The translations under genes and the position numbers were made by a program. From Yamagishiella unicocca (Eukaryota > Chlorophyta > Chlorophyceae > Chlamydomonadales > Volvocaceae), in NCBI GenBank assembly GCA_003116995.1, contig BDSL01000022.1:558001-622000 (forward strand): 64,000 nucleotides of DNA, read 5' to 3'. Under the pieces are notes generated by a model, which was given only the letters and a program-made list of their open reading frames with translations, was not told the origin of the DNA and ran no database searches. This document shows, piece by piece, positions 31,394 through 41,686 of the stretch. Numbering within the stretch: position 1 is the first letter of the stretch; each line of letters opens with the position of its first letter.

Positions 31394-34300
31394 CTAATGC
31401 TTGCGCGTCCCTGCCGGGTAATCCCAGGAGGCCGCGCGCGGGGAGGGGTTGAAGCCGCCGGGGCAGTCGGTCCGGCGGTAGCGGATCCCCACGACGCCCC
31501 AGCTGACGTCGGCGAGCTGCGTTGCGACGAGTGAGGTACGTGGGGCGCGAAGGGAAAGCAAGAAGGGAGTAGGTACACGAATTAAAAAAAAATGAATTTA
31601 GGGGAAAGCCTGGTACTATCCTGAAATGATGACGAGGATTGGAAACCGTCGTACTAGGCTGACATGAACAGCCGACCTAACTGCGCCACCGACATGCAGC
31701 TCCGGGCGGGCCGGACACTGTCCGGCGCTTGCTTCCGTAAACTTGGCTGGCCGGCCATTCCTATCGGTGCATGAGACAACTAACTAATGGCGCGCGCGAA
31801 CGTTCCCCGCCGCGTACCTTGGAAAAGGCCTCATGGCTCAAATCCTGGCGGGAGACGAGGAGAGGAAAGTACAGGAGGGAAGCGGAAGGAATGAAGGTAG
31901 AGGAGGTGACAGGAGAGGACACGGAGCATGTAGCTGTATAAATGGGGCATTGCTGCAGGAGGTTAAATTAAGAGAGCCAGGTTAATTCATCGTGGGTATT
32001 CGGGCATCATTAATGCTCGGGCTGCGTCTCCTATTAGGGCATTGCTTGCTTGGGCTACATTTGCGGGCAGCAGCACTATCAATCATCCCCTCCTCACCCC
32101 GGCCCTCTAACCACGCGAGGCAACGCCCTCACACACCTGAGACCCTAGACCCCTGAAGCCCTCGCCTGGGTGGCTGCATGGCTCCGATTCGTTTCCTCCA
32201 CGACCATCCCACCCCTCCGGCCTCTCGCGGATTCTCCTTAAACCCCCTCCGGCCTCACCATGTGGTACATGTCGCCGCAGCACCACCGGCGGTTGGAATA
32301 TGCGTTGGCTGGGTAGTCGCAGGGGCTGGCGGGGCGGGGCGCGGTTGGCACGGCAGCAAAGGGCGGATGGGCCGGTGTCGTTGCCCACACTGGTGATGTC
32401 GCTAAACAGCTATAGGAACTTTCCCGACTGCCTGTAGAGGCAACGGTCCCAACCGTATGTGCACGAAGGTTACACAGTCGAGTACTGCCCGTGAAATTCT
32501 ACTGGCTCAACCACACACATCCAAGTCCGGAGCCCACTGTAACATCATTTGCTACTACATCCGGTTGAGGTACTGCTAGACCCGCGGTTGATAGAAGTCC
32601 GCCTGTCTACACATGCTTGTGGCGGCGCAGAATATCGAGTGATGTTGTTGTAACGGTTACAGTGGGTTCCAGACCAATAGGTAGAACCATCGGATGTAAC
32701 CTGAGTACGCAACCAAGCGAGCAGGAACCAGCCGTGGCCGGTATGGAACTCACCATGAGTCAGTGACCGTCACGATCACCGTCGCCTCGCCCCCGTGGCA
32801 GCCGCCGGTGCGATCGATGCTGTTGCCGTAGCCGTCAGAAAAGGAGCTGGGGTTGCACTGCACCTCGTAGCAGCGACTGGGCGGGGGGAGGAGGAGCGCG
32901 GGGGAGGTGTTTTTTGAGCACGGCGAGGCAGCGCCGTGAGGACAGAACGTGAAAAGGAAAGCTAGTCGGAGTTGGGAGGAGGGCCCATGGACGCGAGGTC
33001 GCAGCAGTAGCAGATGGGGCCGAGGCCGCAGCAGCAGCACCAGACAGCACCCACCCGCACGACCCGGCGAAGTCATCATCTTGGTCACTGAGGGCCTGCG
33101 TGTTTGGTGGGGATTACAATTAAAGAACCGGTAACGAACCGTGTTTGGTGGGGAGGGAGGGGCGAAGGGAGGGGGGCAGCCGTACATAATTATCATGTGG
33201 TGCAAGTGCAAGTGCGTACGGCAGGGGGTAGGGCGCCGCAGCTCACGGGCTGTTGCGTGTTGGGGTGCTGGGATCCAAATACACACGTGCACACACACAT
33301 ACACATGCACACGCACGTGCGTTTCGCAGCTTAGCGATTGCGTCACATGCACACGCACATACACATGCACACGCACGCAGCGTTTCGCGGCTCGCTTAGC
33401 AGCGAAATGGCATGCACGTTGGGCGGCCAGGTCGTATTGACAGTTTAAACAGACGTAGACAAGCATGCGGGCTGACCGCGACTCACCACGATGTCGGTTC
33501 CCGTGCTGACGAGGCCGTTGGGCAGGCCGCCGTACATGCACGAGCCTTCGTCGATGGAGCCGCCTGGGAGCGAGGCGGGGCGAGGGAGGTTCGAGGAAGA
33601 CCCGTGGATGCCCGAAAGGGAGGTGGGGAGTCGTTTGCGGCGGGTGGCAGAGACGAACGGGGCAGGTCTGTTGGAGGGCAACACATATGTAAGAGGTCAA
33701 GGGCTGTAGGACCTACTTGGCGGGCCAGTGTTAACCGGCGCTTTAGGGGGTTCGCTGGAATGTGGGATGCCGCAACAAAGGCCTTAAGACTGATGAGGTA
33801 CACAGTCCTAAGGATGACATCTGAGGCGCGTGCGAAGACAGACTGACGCGCTGTGGGGAACCACTCGATCAACGGACTTGCTCGAAGGAAACGCTACCTG
33901 TTTTGTTCGCGCTTCTAACAGCAGTTTTCGGGAGAGTGGTCGTAGTTATTTTAGGAGAGTGCGCGGCCGCCACGAGACGAGGTCGGCGAGGCCGAAGATT
34001 AACGTGCATAGGCAGGATAGACAGCCACTACTGAAAGTGTGTGCCATCCTGCTAATTGCCCCTTCTGACGCGTGGATGGCCGCCGGTTCAGCAATGAACC
34101 GGCGGCGCCTCGTTTTGCCGGCAAATCAAAACGCCGCGGAAGCTTGCGCTGCGGTTGCATCCGTTTGCGAGGTCTCGAGCGCCCGCCCTACAACGTCCAC
34201 CGGCTACCGGCAATTCATGCTTGCCTCTCTTTTTCGCGACGAACGCGATCTGTAAAGTGCCTGAATTTTCATAATTGATTGATACCTCATCGACCTACCT

Positions 34301-34488
34301 CCCATTGAGCCGTAGAACGTAGCCCTGCCGTAGCGCCATCCGTCTTCGGCTGTTGCCAGCGGCAGCAGGGTCGACCAGCACAGCAGGACAAACGAGAGCG
34401 CAGCTGCGGCCAGCGGCTCCGATCGGCGGCCGCGAAAACGCATATTCGCGGCAGCCGCAAAGAGCAAAAGCATGGCAGCAGGCAGCAT
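31394..34488 (-). CDS. Expansin-like secreted protein, copy A (domain 1 only)
   Basis: Seven exons, high to low: 34488-34299, 33563-33487, 33095-33055, 32876-32754, 32325-32259, 31844-31818, 31516-31394. All are GT-AG and in frame (215 aa from the ATG at 34488, or 200 aa from 34443, which gives a cleaner signal peptide). After the hydrophobic leader the mature part starts EDGWRYGRATFYG, the expansin signature, followed by DDDFAGSCGRCYEVQC, a TVIVTVTDSCP strand, SNRRWCCGDMYHMDLSHEAF and LADVSWGVVGIRYRRTDCPG. These match the six-stranded double-psi beta-barrel of expansins, with HMD where plants have HFD. It ends soon after this domain: the C-terminal CBM63 domain is absent. Expansins loosen polysaccharide networks non-hydrolytically; the substrate here is unknown. 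Exon 6 is a 27-nt microexon. Copy B lies 3 kb upstream. Confidence 0.85.
32227..32258 (-). mobile_element. Introner-like terminal motif, family 1, after a 5' splice site
   Basis: On the minus strand, directly after the donor of exon 5 in expansin copy A: GTGAGGCCGGAGGGGGTTTA then GGAGAATCCGCG, matching the donor-side motif in WDR26 introns 2 and 7. Confidence 0.5.
33585..33615 (+). mobile_element. Introner-like terminal motif, family 2, before a 3' splice site (minus gene)
   Basis: GTTCGAGGAAGACCCGTGGA then TGCCCGAAA on the plus strand. The host gene is on the minus strand, so in the sense strand it is inverted and lies about 20 bp before the acceptor of expansin copy A exon 2. Confidence 0.6.
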
Positions 34489-37343
34489 TGCTGTAACCGA
34501 AATTGCGAGCGAGCTGCGCGACTGCCTTGCGTCAGGTGTTGCGCGTTTCTTCAGCTGGAGGATGGCGCCAATGTGCTGCGGCTGCGGCTGCAAAGATGCC
34601 CGGATTCTGGGCTGACCGCTGGTGCGAGGCTCGACGGCTCAGACCCCACCTGCAGCAGCGCCCGCACGTCAGCTCACGGCCGTATATTCGCAGCAGCGGC
34701 AAAATGGCTGGTAATGCGCCTGGCAGCGTGGCTGTCGCGGGGTTCTGAGAGGCGAGCCCAGTGGTCTTTGGCGTTTTGGGTCAGGTCAGCAGCTGGTCAA
34801 CGCGAGCAGCCAGTCACACACCTTCTCGCCGTCTGGCACCTGACGCGTGGGCTCTTCAGAGTTGTCCCGATGAGGCTTTTTGAGAGCACTTGCCAAGAGG
34901 CGGCGGCGGCGCGCAAGCGCGGCAATGCAGGCGGCGCTGCTGGCGGCTGAGGTCAGCGCGATCGCTTGGACAACAACAGGCAGGGGCTGCGACAAACAGT
35001 GCTGTGGCGCGTGTGAACACTCCTGGCGGGATTGCGGGGTGAATGGGCACGGACATGGGATTTAAAGGAATGGTCGGTCGGGCCGGGCCGAGCTGTACGA
35101 ACCGAAAAGGCCTCCACTTGCGCCTCAAATCGCGACTGCACCTCGCCGCACCTCAATCAGAGCGTCGCCGCAGCTTACCAATGTGACCAGCTTTGCTGCT
35201 TAATCCTGCTGGCTGAGTGAAGCGCGCGTATGTCAGTCAAGCCGGCTTCCTACGAAACCGCCGACCTCCCATGCGCGGGAAAACGCGCGGCTAATCGCGG
35301 AGTAACGCCCGCATTGGATTATTTCGACCCCAACAGCAGAGCGAAGGCGCGGTAAGCAAAGCCAGGGATAGTGTTTCTCGTACTGCGAAGAGGTACGCAT
35401 TGGGTGGCAAGAGGTGGCTCATCGCGCCGTTGAGGCGATTACGGGCAACTCGCGCGCTCGCCACTGGCCGCCGCCTGCCGCACCGCCGCGGACAGGAACC
35501 TTTCCAAGGATTGTTTTCTTTGCTCTCCTGGCCCGTGCGCCCTTCAACAAGCGGGCTGCCGTTTCTCCGTTGCGGAGGAGGCTGCCTGTCGGCTTACGGT
35601 GCCAAACGTTGACCCTCACGACTGGAGGCGCGTGTTGAAATCGCACGCATGGCGTCATTGCGCGGCGGAGGGCAACTTCCTGATCTGGTTTGGGAGGGCA
35701 GTGGACAGAAGGCGACGGGACATGTAATGCGCCTTGGCCGAGAATGGCTTGCAGCAAAGAGCAGCACGTCGCGATGAGGCCATCCTGAGCTCTGAAGAGG
35801 TGTGCCAAACATTTCGGTGCACGGGTTTATTACTCATTACTGCCGTATCGCGTTACAGCAGAAGAAGGGGTCGAATGGCCAGCACTCAGATCCCAGCCAC
35901 CCGGTGTAGAGGCCAGCACTCAGATCCCAGCCACCCCTTCGGAGACACAAAATCCAGAAGATAACAGAAAGACGCACGCCCCTGACACCCACCCATACTG
36001 AGATTGCACTAGTGGCCGACAGTGATGACAGCACCACATTGCACCCCGCGCCTGAACACACGGCAAGCACGCCATGCAAGGCGACAAGAAACGAACGCCC
36101 CGAAAGGCGACGAACCACCCAAACCCAACGGGTACCCCGCACGGCGCCGGGGGCGCCCCGTATTGAGACCGGAGCGGCGCCCCCGACGTCGAGTGCAGCA
36201 GATCCGAGCACACGGCTGCTACCCAGGGGAGGAGGGTGGGAATGTCCCGGCAGAGGGACACGGCTCTTTGGTACTATCAGCACAACGGCAGGCGCGCAAC
36301 CTAAGCAGCAGCCAGCCACCAGTCGCCGTACCAGCCGTCGTACCCGCGCCATGCGCCGGACACCTGCACGCCACTGCAGTCTATTCGCAATAAACAGCCT
36401 TATCCCATTCATACTTCACTCGATAAGCCATGTCTTATGTCAAACCGCAAACCTGGCGGATGCTGAAGGGCTTATTACAAAGGGCTTATTACAAAAGCGC
36501 TTACTACAAAGGGAGATTCTGGGTAGGTAGCGCGCTGCTAGAAGATTTATACCAGCCGCTTGCGCGCGCAGTCACGTGGATCCGAGAAGTTCAAACGACA
36601 TGCTGCAATTCCCATAAGTGCCGCAGCACTCGCAGCAAGCAGGCCTCCGTAACCAGCTTACTCCTTGCTCGCCTGCTAGCAAGGCATGTGGCGGCGCGGA
36701 TAGAGCGCCGCCACAGCCCCTGCACCCTGCTGTGTCTCTTCTCAGAGCATCTTCTTGCCTATTGCCGGCCACTGCGCAGCACCTGTTCCGCAGCCGAACA
36801 AGTAAGCAAAGCCCGTACAATCCGTCTTATGTGTCCCCATGAATGATTTAAACGCACTTTAGGCGGCGTGGCACTACTCATTGGTCAAAACGGCATGTCC
36901 TACGTCTACGTCTGCACCAACATGCAACATGCGCTCGGAGGACGCTACACATGCAACCAACCACTGCCATGCAATGCGCCTCAAGGCTCTAGGTCGTCCG
37001 AGCCGCTCAAACGAACCCTCTGTGCAGATGTTCTTCCTGTTAGCGCGGTTCTCGTGCCGTAGTGTGAATCAGTGAAGAATGTGCGCTCGTCGGTATGTAG
37101 CGTGTCGGTATGGATTCAAATGGAATCCAGAATGCAGTACCGCTGAATCCAGAAAAGACATTTAATGGGTTCCATGTATACCGCAATGCGAACAGCTCGC
37201 TAACTTTGGTCTCGCATGGTGTCAATGCCGCAAGGCATAAGTAGTCACGTCATGGTGCTGCTGCTTCATTGAGCCGCTGCTGCCCGGCCAGTTGCAGCAC
37301 GACTTGCACCCGCTGCTGCTGCCGCCGTACGTGTCGCCCTCGC
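34489..37343. other. Spacer between the two expansin-like genes
   Basis: About 2.9 kb: promoter of copy A and 3' flank of copy B. No gene is recognised. It contains a twofold repeat of CACTCAGATCCCAGCCACCC (about 35882-35937) and a short AT-richer triple repeat at 36467-36512 of GGGCTTATTACAAA type, which on the minus strand gives TGTAA twice. Confidence 0.5.
36467..36512. repeat. About 14-bp tandem repeat, three imperfect copies
   Basis: GGGCTTATTACAAA is repeated with small changes. On the minus strand it carries two TGTAA motifs, about 850 nt after the stop of expansin copy B. Confidence 0.8.
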
Positions 37344-39622
37344 TCACCGCCCGCTACCGGTGCCGGCCGGGAAGTCCGAAGTGGCGGCCCGGGGGGAGGG
37401 TCGGAAGCCGCCGGGGCACTCCACTTTCCGGAACTTGATGCCCACCACGCCCTGACCGACGTCGGCAAGCTGACAGCGGGGAGGACAAGGCGTGCAGGGG
37501 AGGGAGGGGAGGGGGGCGGTGCAGCTGACAGCGGGGAGGACAAGGGGCGCAGGGGAGGGAGGGGAGGGGGGCGGTGCAGCTGACAGCGGGGAGGACAAGG
37601 GGCGCAGGGGAGGGAGGGGAGGGGGGCGGTGCAGCTGACAGCGGGGAGGACAAGGGGCGCAGGGGAGGGAGGGGAGGGGGGCGGTGCAGCTGACAGCGGG
37701 GAGGACAAGGGGCGCAGGGGAGGGAGGGGAGGGGTCGAGATCGATCAGGCAGCACAACGTACGAGATGCCTCAGTTAGAAAGCTGTTTGAGGACAGCAGT
37801 GCGCCTCCGGCAGCCCAGCCTCGCTACCTAAACATGCGTTTGCACGAATGGGCGCTTCGCTCTCCACCCCTCCGCCCAGCCCCTTTACCCCACCCCTCAC
37901 CCGCCCGCGCTACGCACTCGGCTCCTCCACCCCCAGATAGGAATTGCACAACCCAGAACGCGGTCTCGCTCCGCTCACCTTTGAAAAGGCCTGCTGGCTG
38001 AGGTCCTGTTTGGGGGGCCGGCAGGAAGGGACGGGACGCGGGAGGGGCAGAAGGGGGCCCGCGGGCAGCACGCATGTGTTACGCAAGGCGGCAGGAACTG
38101 TATGCGGGCACCGGGCAGGGGCCAGCGAATTCGACGTACGATGTACGACGTACGCCAGTGGTGGTTGATGAGCGCTGACCACCGCACAGCAACCATGACT
38201 AAACGCGACGGAACGAATGTCGGCACGTGCTGCTCGAGTCGCGCACTGGGCGCTCGGGCGCTGATGCGCCAACAATAGGTCCAAGCTGCCCAGATTTCGT
38301 CCACGTGGCAACCGTCTTCCCACGTGGCAACAGCCCTCCACGTGGCTCCGACTCCCTCCATGACCCTCCCTCCCCCTCCGGCCTCACCATGTGGTACATG
38401 TCGCCGCAGCACCACCGCCGGTTGGAATAGGCGTTTCCCGGGTAGTTGCAGGGGCTGGAAGAGGGCGCGTGGGGTAAGGAGGGAAGGAAGGGGTTGAGTG
38501 GGTGGGAGGGCGGCAGGCGGGACCGCAGGTCACACACTCCTTGGGACGCCGAGGCTCTATCGCGTTGATCAGAGCAACAGTGCAGCATGAGCTCACTAGC
38601 AGGGCCGGCGTCAGCATTCCACCCTTCTTCGCTCGTCCCAACCGCAAGTAGCCGCATGTCGTACCATGAGTCAGTGACCGTCACGATCACCGTCGCCTCG
38701 CCGCCGTAGCAGCCGCCGGTGCGGTCCATGTAGTGGCCGTAGCCGTCAGAAAAGGAGCTGGGGTTGCACTGCACCTCGTAGCAGCGACTGGGGGGGAGGG
38801 AGGAGACCCGGCACGCGGGGGATAAAATAAAATTAGGTTGGCGGGCATAAGGTGGAGAGGCCTGCACGCCGCAGGCGCTACCACAACTGCTTTCCGGCAT
38901 GTATAGGCAGGACAGCATGAGCGATGGTAACATGACGCGTTTCAGTAGCGACAGCAGCAGTAGCAGCGGCAAGTGCCGCCGACCCATGGGTCAGTGATTC
39001 GTCCACCCATCCCCACAGCCACCCGCAGCTGCCCGCGAAGTCGTCGTCCGAGTCGGACAGCGCGGCGATGTCGGTTCCCGTGCTGACGAGGTCGTTGGGG
39101 AGGCCGCCGTACATGCACGAGCCCTGGTGAATGCTGGCGCCTGCGATTACCGTGTCAGGGTTCAGACGAGTTCCAGGTGGGTGCCAAGAGAAGTGGGTCG
39201 ACACCGTATCAACACATCTTCCTGCATCCTAATTCAGGTGGTAAGGCAAGGCATGTTTTGGCACCGCAGCCCGGATGGCATCCAGGTGCCCATGGTTCAT
39301 GGAGACCCAGTTGGCTGCTGGAGATTCCGTCCCCTGCTCCCGCGCTTCCCCGGGCCCCAGCGCTGACCTCACCTCCGTCGTATCCGTAGAACGTGGCTCG
39401 CCCCGTCCGCCAGCCGTCGTCCGCGCGCGCGGCCAGGGGCAGCAGCGCCGAGAGCGAGAGCAGCAGCAGGCGGGGCAGCGAGCGGCGGAGCAGGGAGGAG
39501 GAGGTGGAGGAGGGCGAGGAGGGCGAGGAGGACGACGGCGAGGGCGAGGAGATGCTAGGGCGGTCGGCGGCTGCAGGGCCGGCATCGTGCCGGATGTTGT
39601 TCGCCGTAAATGAGGGAGCCAT
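37344..39622 (-). CDS. Expansin-like secreted protein, copy B (domain 1 only)
   Basis: Six exons, high to low: 39622-39373, 39140-39023, 38787-38665, 38454-38388, 38005-37979, 37469-37344, GT-AG and in frame (236 aa; ATG at 39622). The N-terminus is a 43-residue Ser/Pro-rich stretch, then a hydrophobic signal (SLPRLLLLSLSALLPLAARA) and the mature start DDGWRTGRATFYGYDGG. The rest parallels copy A exon by exon: DSDDDFAGSCG, RCYEVQCNPSSFSDGYGHY, TVTDSCPCNYPGNAYSNRRW, HMDLSQQAFSK (27-nt microexon) and LADVGQGVVGIKFRKVECPG. Eight Cys and the barrel strands are conserved and the CBM63 domain is missing. Exon 2 (118 nt) equals copy A exons 2+3 (77+41), so one intron differs between paralogs. The long N-terminal extension before the signal may mean that the true start is different. 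Confidence 0.85.
37469..37743 (-). repeat. 55-bp minisatellite of tandem 3' splice sites
   Basis: Five units with an exact 55-bp period (starts 37469, 37524, 37579, 37634, 37689). On the minus strand each unit is a pyrimidine-rich tract ending CCGCTGTCAG, the same as the authentic acceptor of the last exon of expansin copy B. The intron therefore ends in five stacked near-identical 3' splice sites. Confidence 0.93.
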
Positions 39623-41686
39623 GGCGGAGGTGTTGATCTTGATTATTGTGTTCTTGGTAAGCTTCTGAGTCTGACGCCTTGCTGTTGTCCTTGTTGCGCT
39701 GATCTTGGGCGTCTTTGGGCGCTACACAGTCTCGCAGTCGCCGTCTGTGTGGGCGGCAGGAAGGGGGAGCAAGGCGATGAACGGCGTAAAGCAGAAGCAA
39801 CCAACATGCTGTTCAAAGCGCAAGTGGCCTGCATGGCAAAGCAACACCGTGCCTACCCGCCGGGTAAGCAAAGCAATCGCCGAGCGGCGCCATAGAGTCG
39901 CGCTCGTCAGTGGTCCTCTCTCCTCGCCCTCACCTAGTAATTTGACGGCGTTGACGGCAACAGTCGGCGCCTTCGCGTTAAAATCAAACAAAGTCGTCGT
40001 CAGAGGAAGAGAAGGGATCAGTTCGTTGGGAAACGGGTGGCGAGGTGCGAATACCAAATAACGTTAGGGTCACTGCCACCACAGATCACGATGTGGAAAT
40101 ATATTAGCACTGTGGTCCTCGGTATCCGCAAAGTCTGGGCCGTCGAGGCCGGGACCGCGCGTTTTTCTAGCGCCGGCGGGAGCCCGCCCGACGGACAGTC
40201 GTAAAGCCGTACGCAAAATGCAAAATGCATGCCGGCATTGCCAGCAACTTTGGACAGGCCAAGGACATCGTGAATTGCATTTAAGTTAACCAAGCTGTAC
40301 ACAAAGATTTCGAGGGCCTTCGTAGGCACCATCCGCGTCGCCGCTGGCAGCTGTCGACGGCCGTCGCCGCTAGCTGCCTCTAGCTAGTGGCGCCCACAAT
40401 GCTGACCAGGAGGCCAGGGGCTATGTGTAGCTTATTTAGCGCCAAGTATCTGTTAATCCATTCCCAGGAGGAAAGCACAGCGACAGCGGTCATCGCGAAG
40501 CGAAGCGCTAGGTAGCTCTGCGCGCGGCTCTGCTTCTGGGCGCTCTGGTACATGCGTCGCCTGTCGGAAAAAGCTAGGCTCGAGCCGTTGCAACAATTCG
40601 TCCACACGTAACGTCCAGAACGTCGTCCTTATCGTCGCTGGCCAAACATGCCGCGTCCGTCCACGTGGAACCATCATCGCGGCCACCGTCTCAGCGGGAG
40701 ACGGCCGAAGAGCGCAACCATAAGTGTTCACTTCGCGCAAAACGTGATCCGCAGCACTGAAAACTTGTTGGGACTCCTGGGGCAAGCTAGGGTGGCAACC
40801 GCCGACACCAATGGAGGCCTGCAGGACGTATGTCCAACTTGCATCCTTTCCTGCTGCACATCAGCCAAGGCGGGCTGATCCGTGACGCAATGCGCACGAT
40901 GCGCACAACTTGCGGCTTTGCAGGTCCATCACGTCAGCATGGGCCTCAAGAATGTGCACGTGTAATGAATTTAAGTGTCGCCTGGATTAAGTTTGCATTG
41001 GGTCGAGTTCACCCAACAGCTCGCCCCCCCCCAGCTTTTATACACCCCTCCAGCTAAGCAGCAGCAAGGCGAGAACCCACTGCTCCACGTAACGCTCCTC
41101 GACCGCTGCCCTCAAGCCCAACCCCAAACGCGACCGGCGTGAGCCACCGCCACCCCTCACTGGGTCCCCCTGTGCCGTACAAAAGTAGTAATCGCTCAGG
41201 CCCTTGTCAGCTGGACCCGCCCCTTATTAACCTCCGGGGCTGGCCTAACACTATGTACAAATGCAGACACGCCGGGCCCGCACGCCATACCCGCACGGCT
41301 CGTGGACACGCCGGATCAAGAAGCTTCAACCCAACTTCACCCTCCACGTCGTTCATCCACGACACACTCCTACTCAACACTCTCACGAATGAAGCTAGCT
41401 CATCACTTTCGGCCGTCAGAAGCCCGCTGTATCCATCCAGCCGTGCTCCGCCATGACGGGGTCCTGCATTGGGGCGCCAATAGCTGTCGCGTCACAACGC
41501 CCCTAGCGTCACAACGGCTGGCACGATGCAGCCGCACGCGATGCCATTACGCTCCCCCACCCTCCGCACTGAACCGTGTGTTCGAAAACTATTCGCCGGT
41601 TAGTTTCTGCCCTCCATTTCCTACGTCGCGTGCCCGGGCCTTCTCGCCACCCCTCCACGTCAGCAACACGGGGCCGTCAAGGGCGG
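39623..41686. other. Intergenic region
   Basis: Upstream flank of expansin copy B and 3' flank of the DHRS12-type gene. Only short open frames are present; nothing else is recognised. Confidence 0.5.

Noticed and set aside
37250..37340. Possible extra Cys-rich exon after the expansin copy B stop
   Set aside because: A frame with GCKSCCNW exists beyond the stop, but no intron of sensible size joins it, and copy A has nothing comparable.
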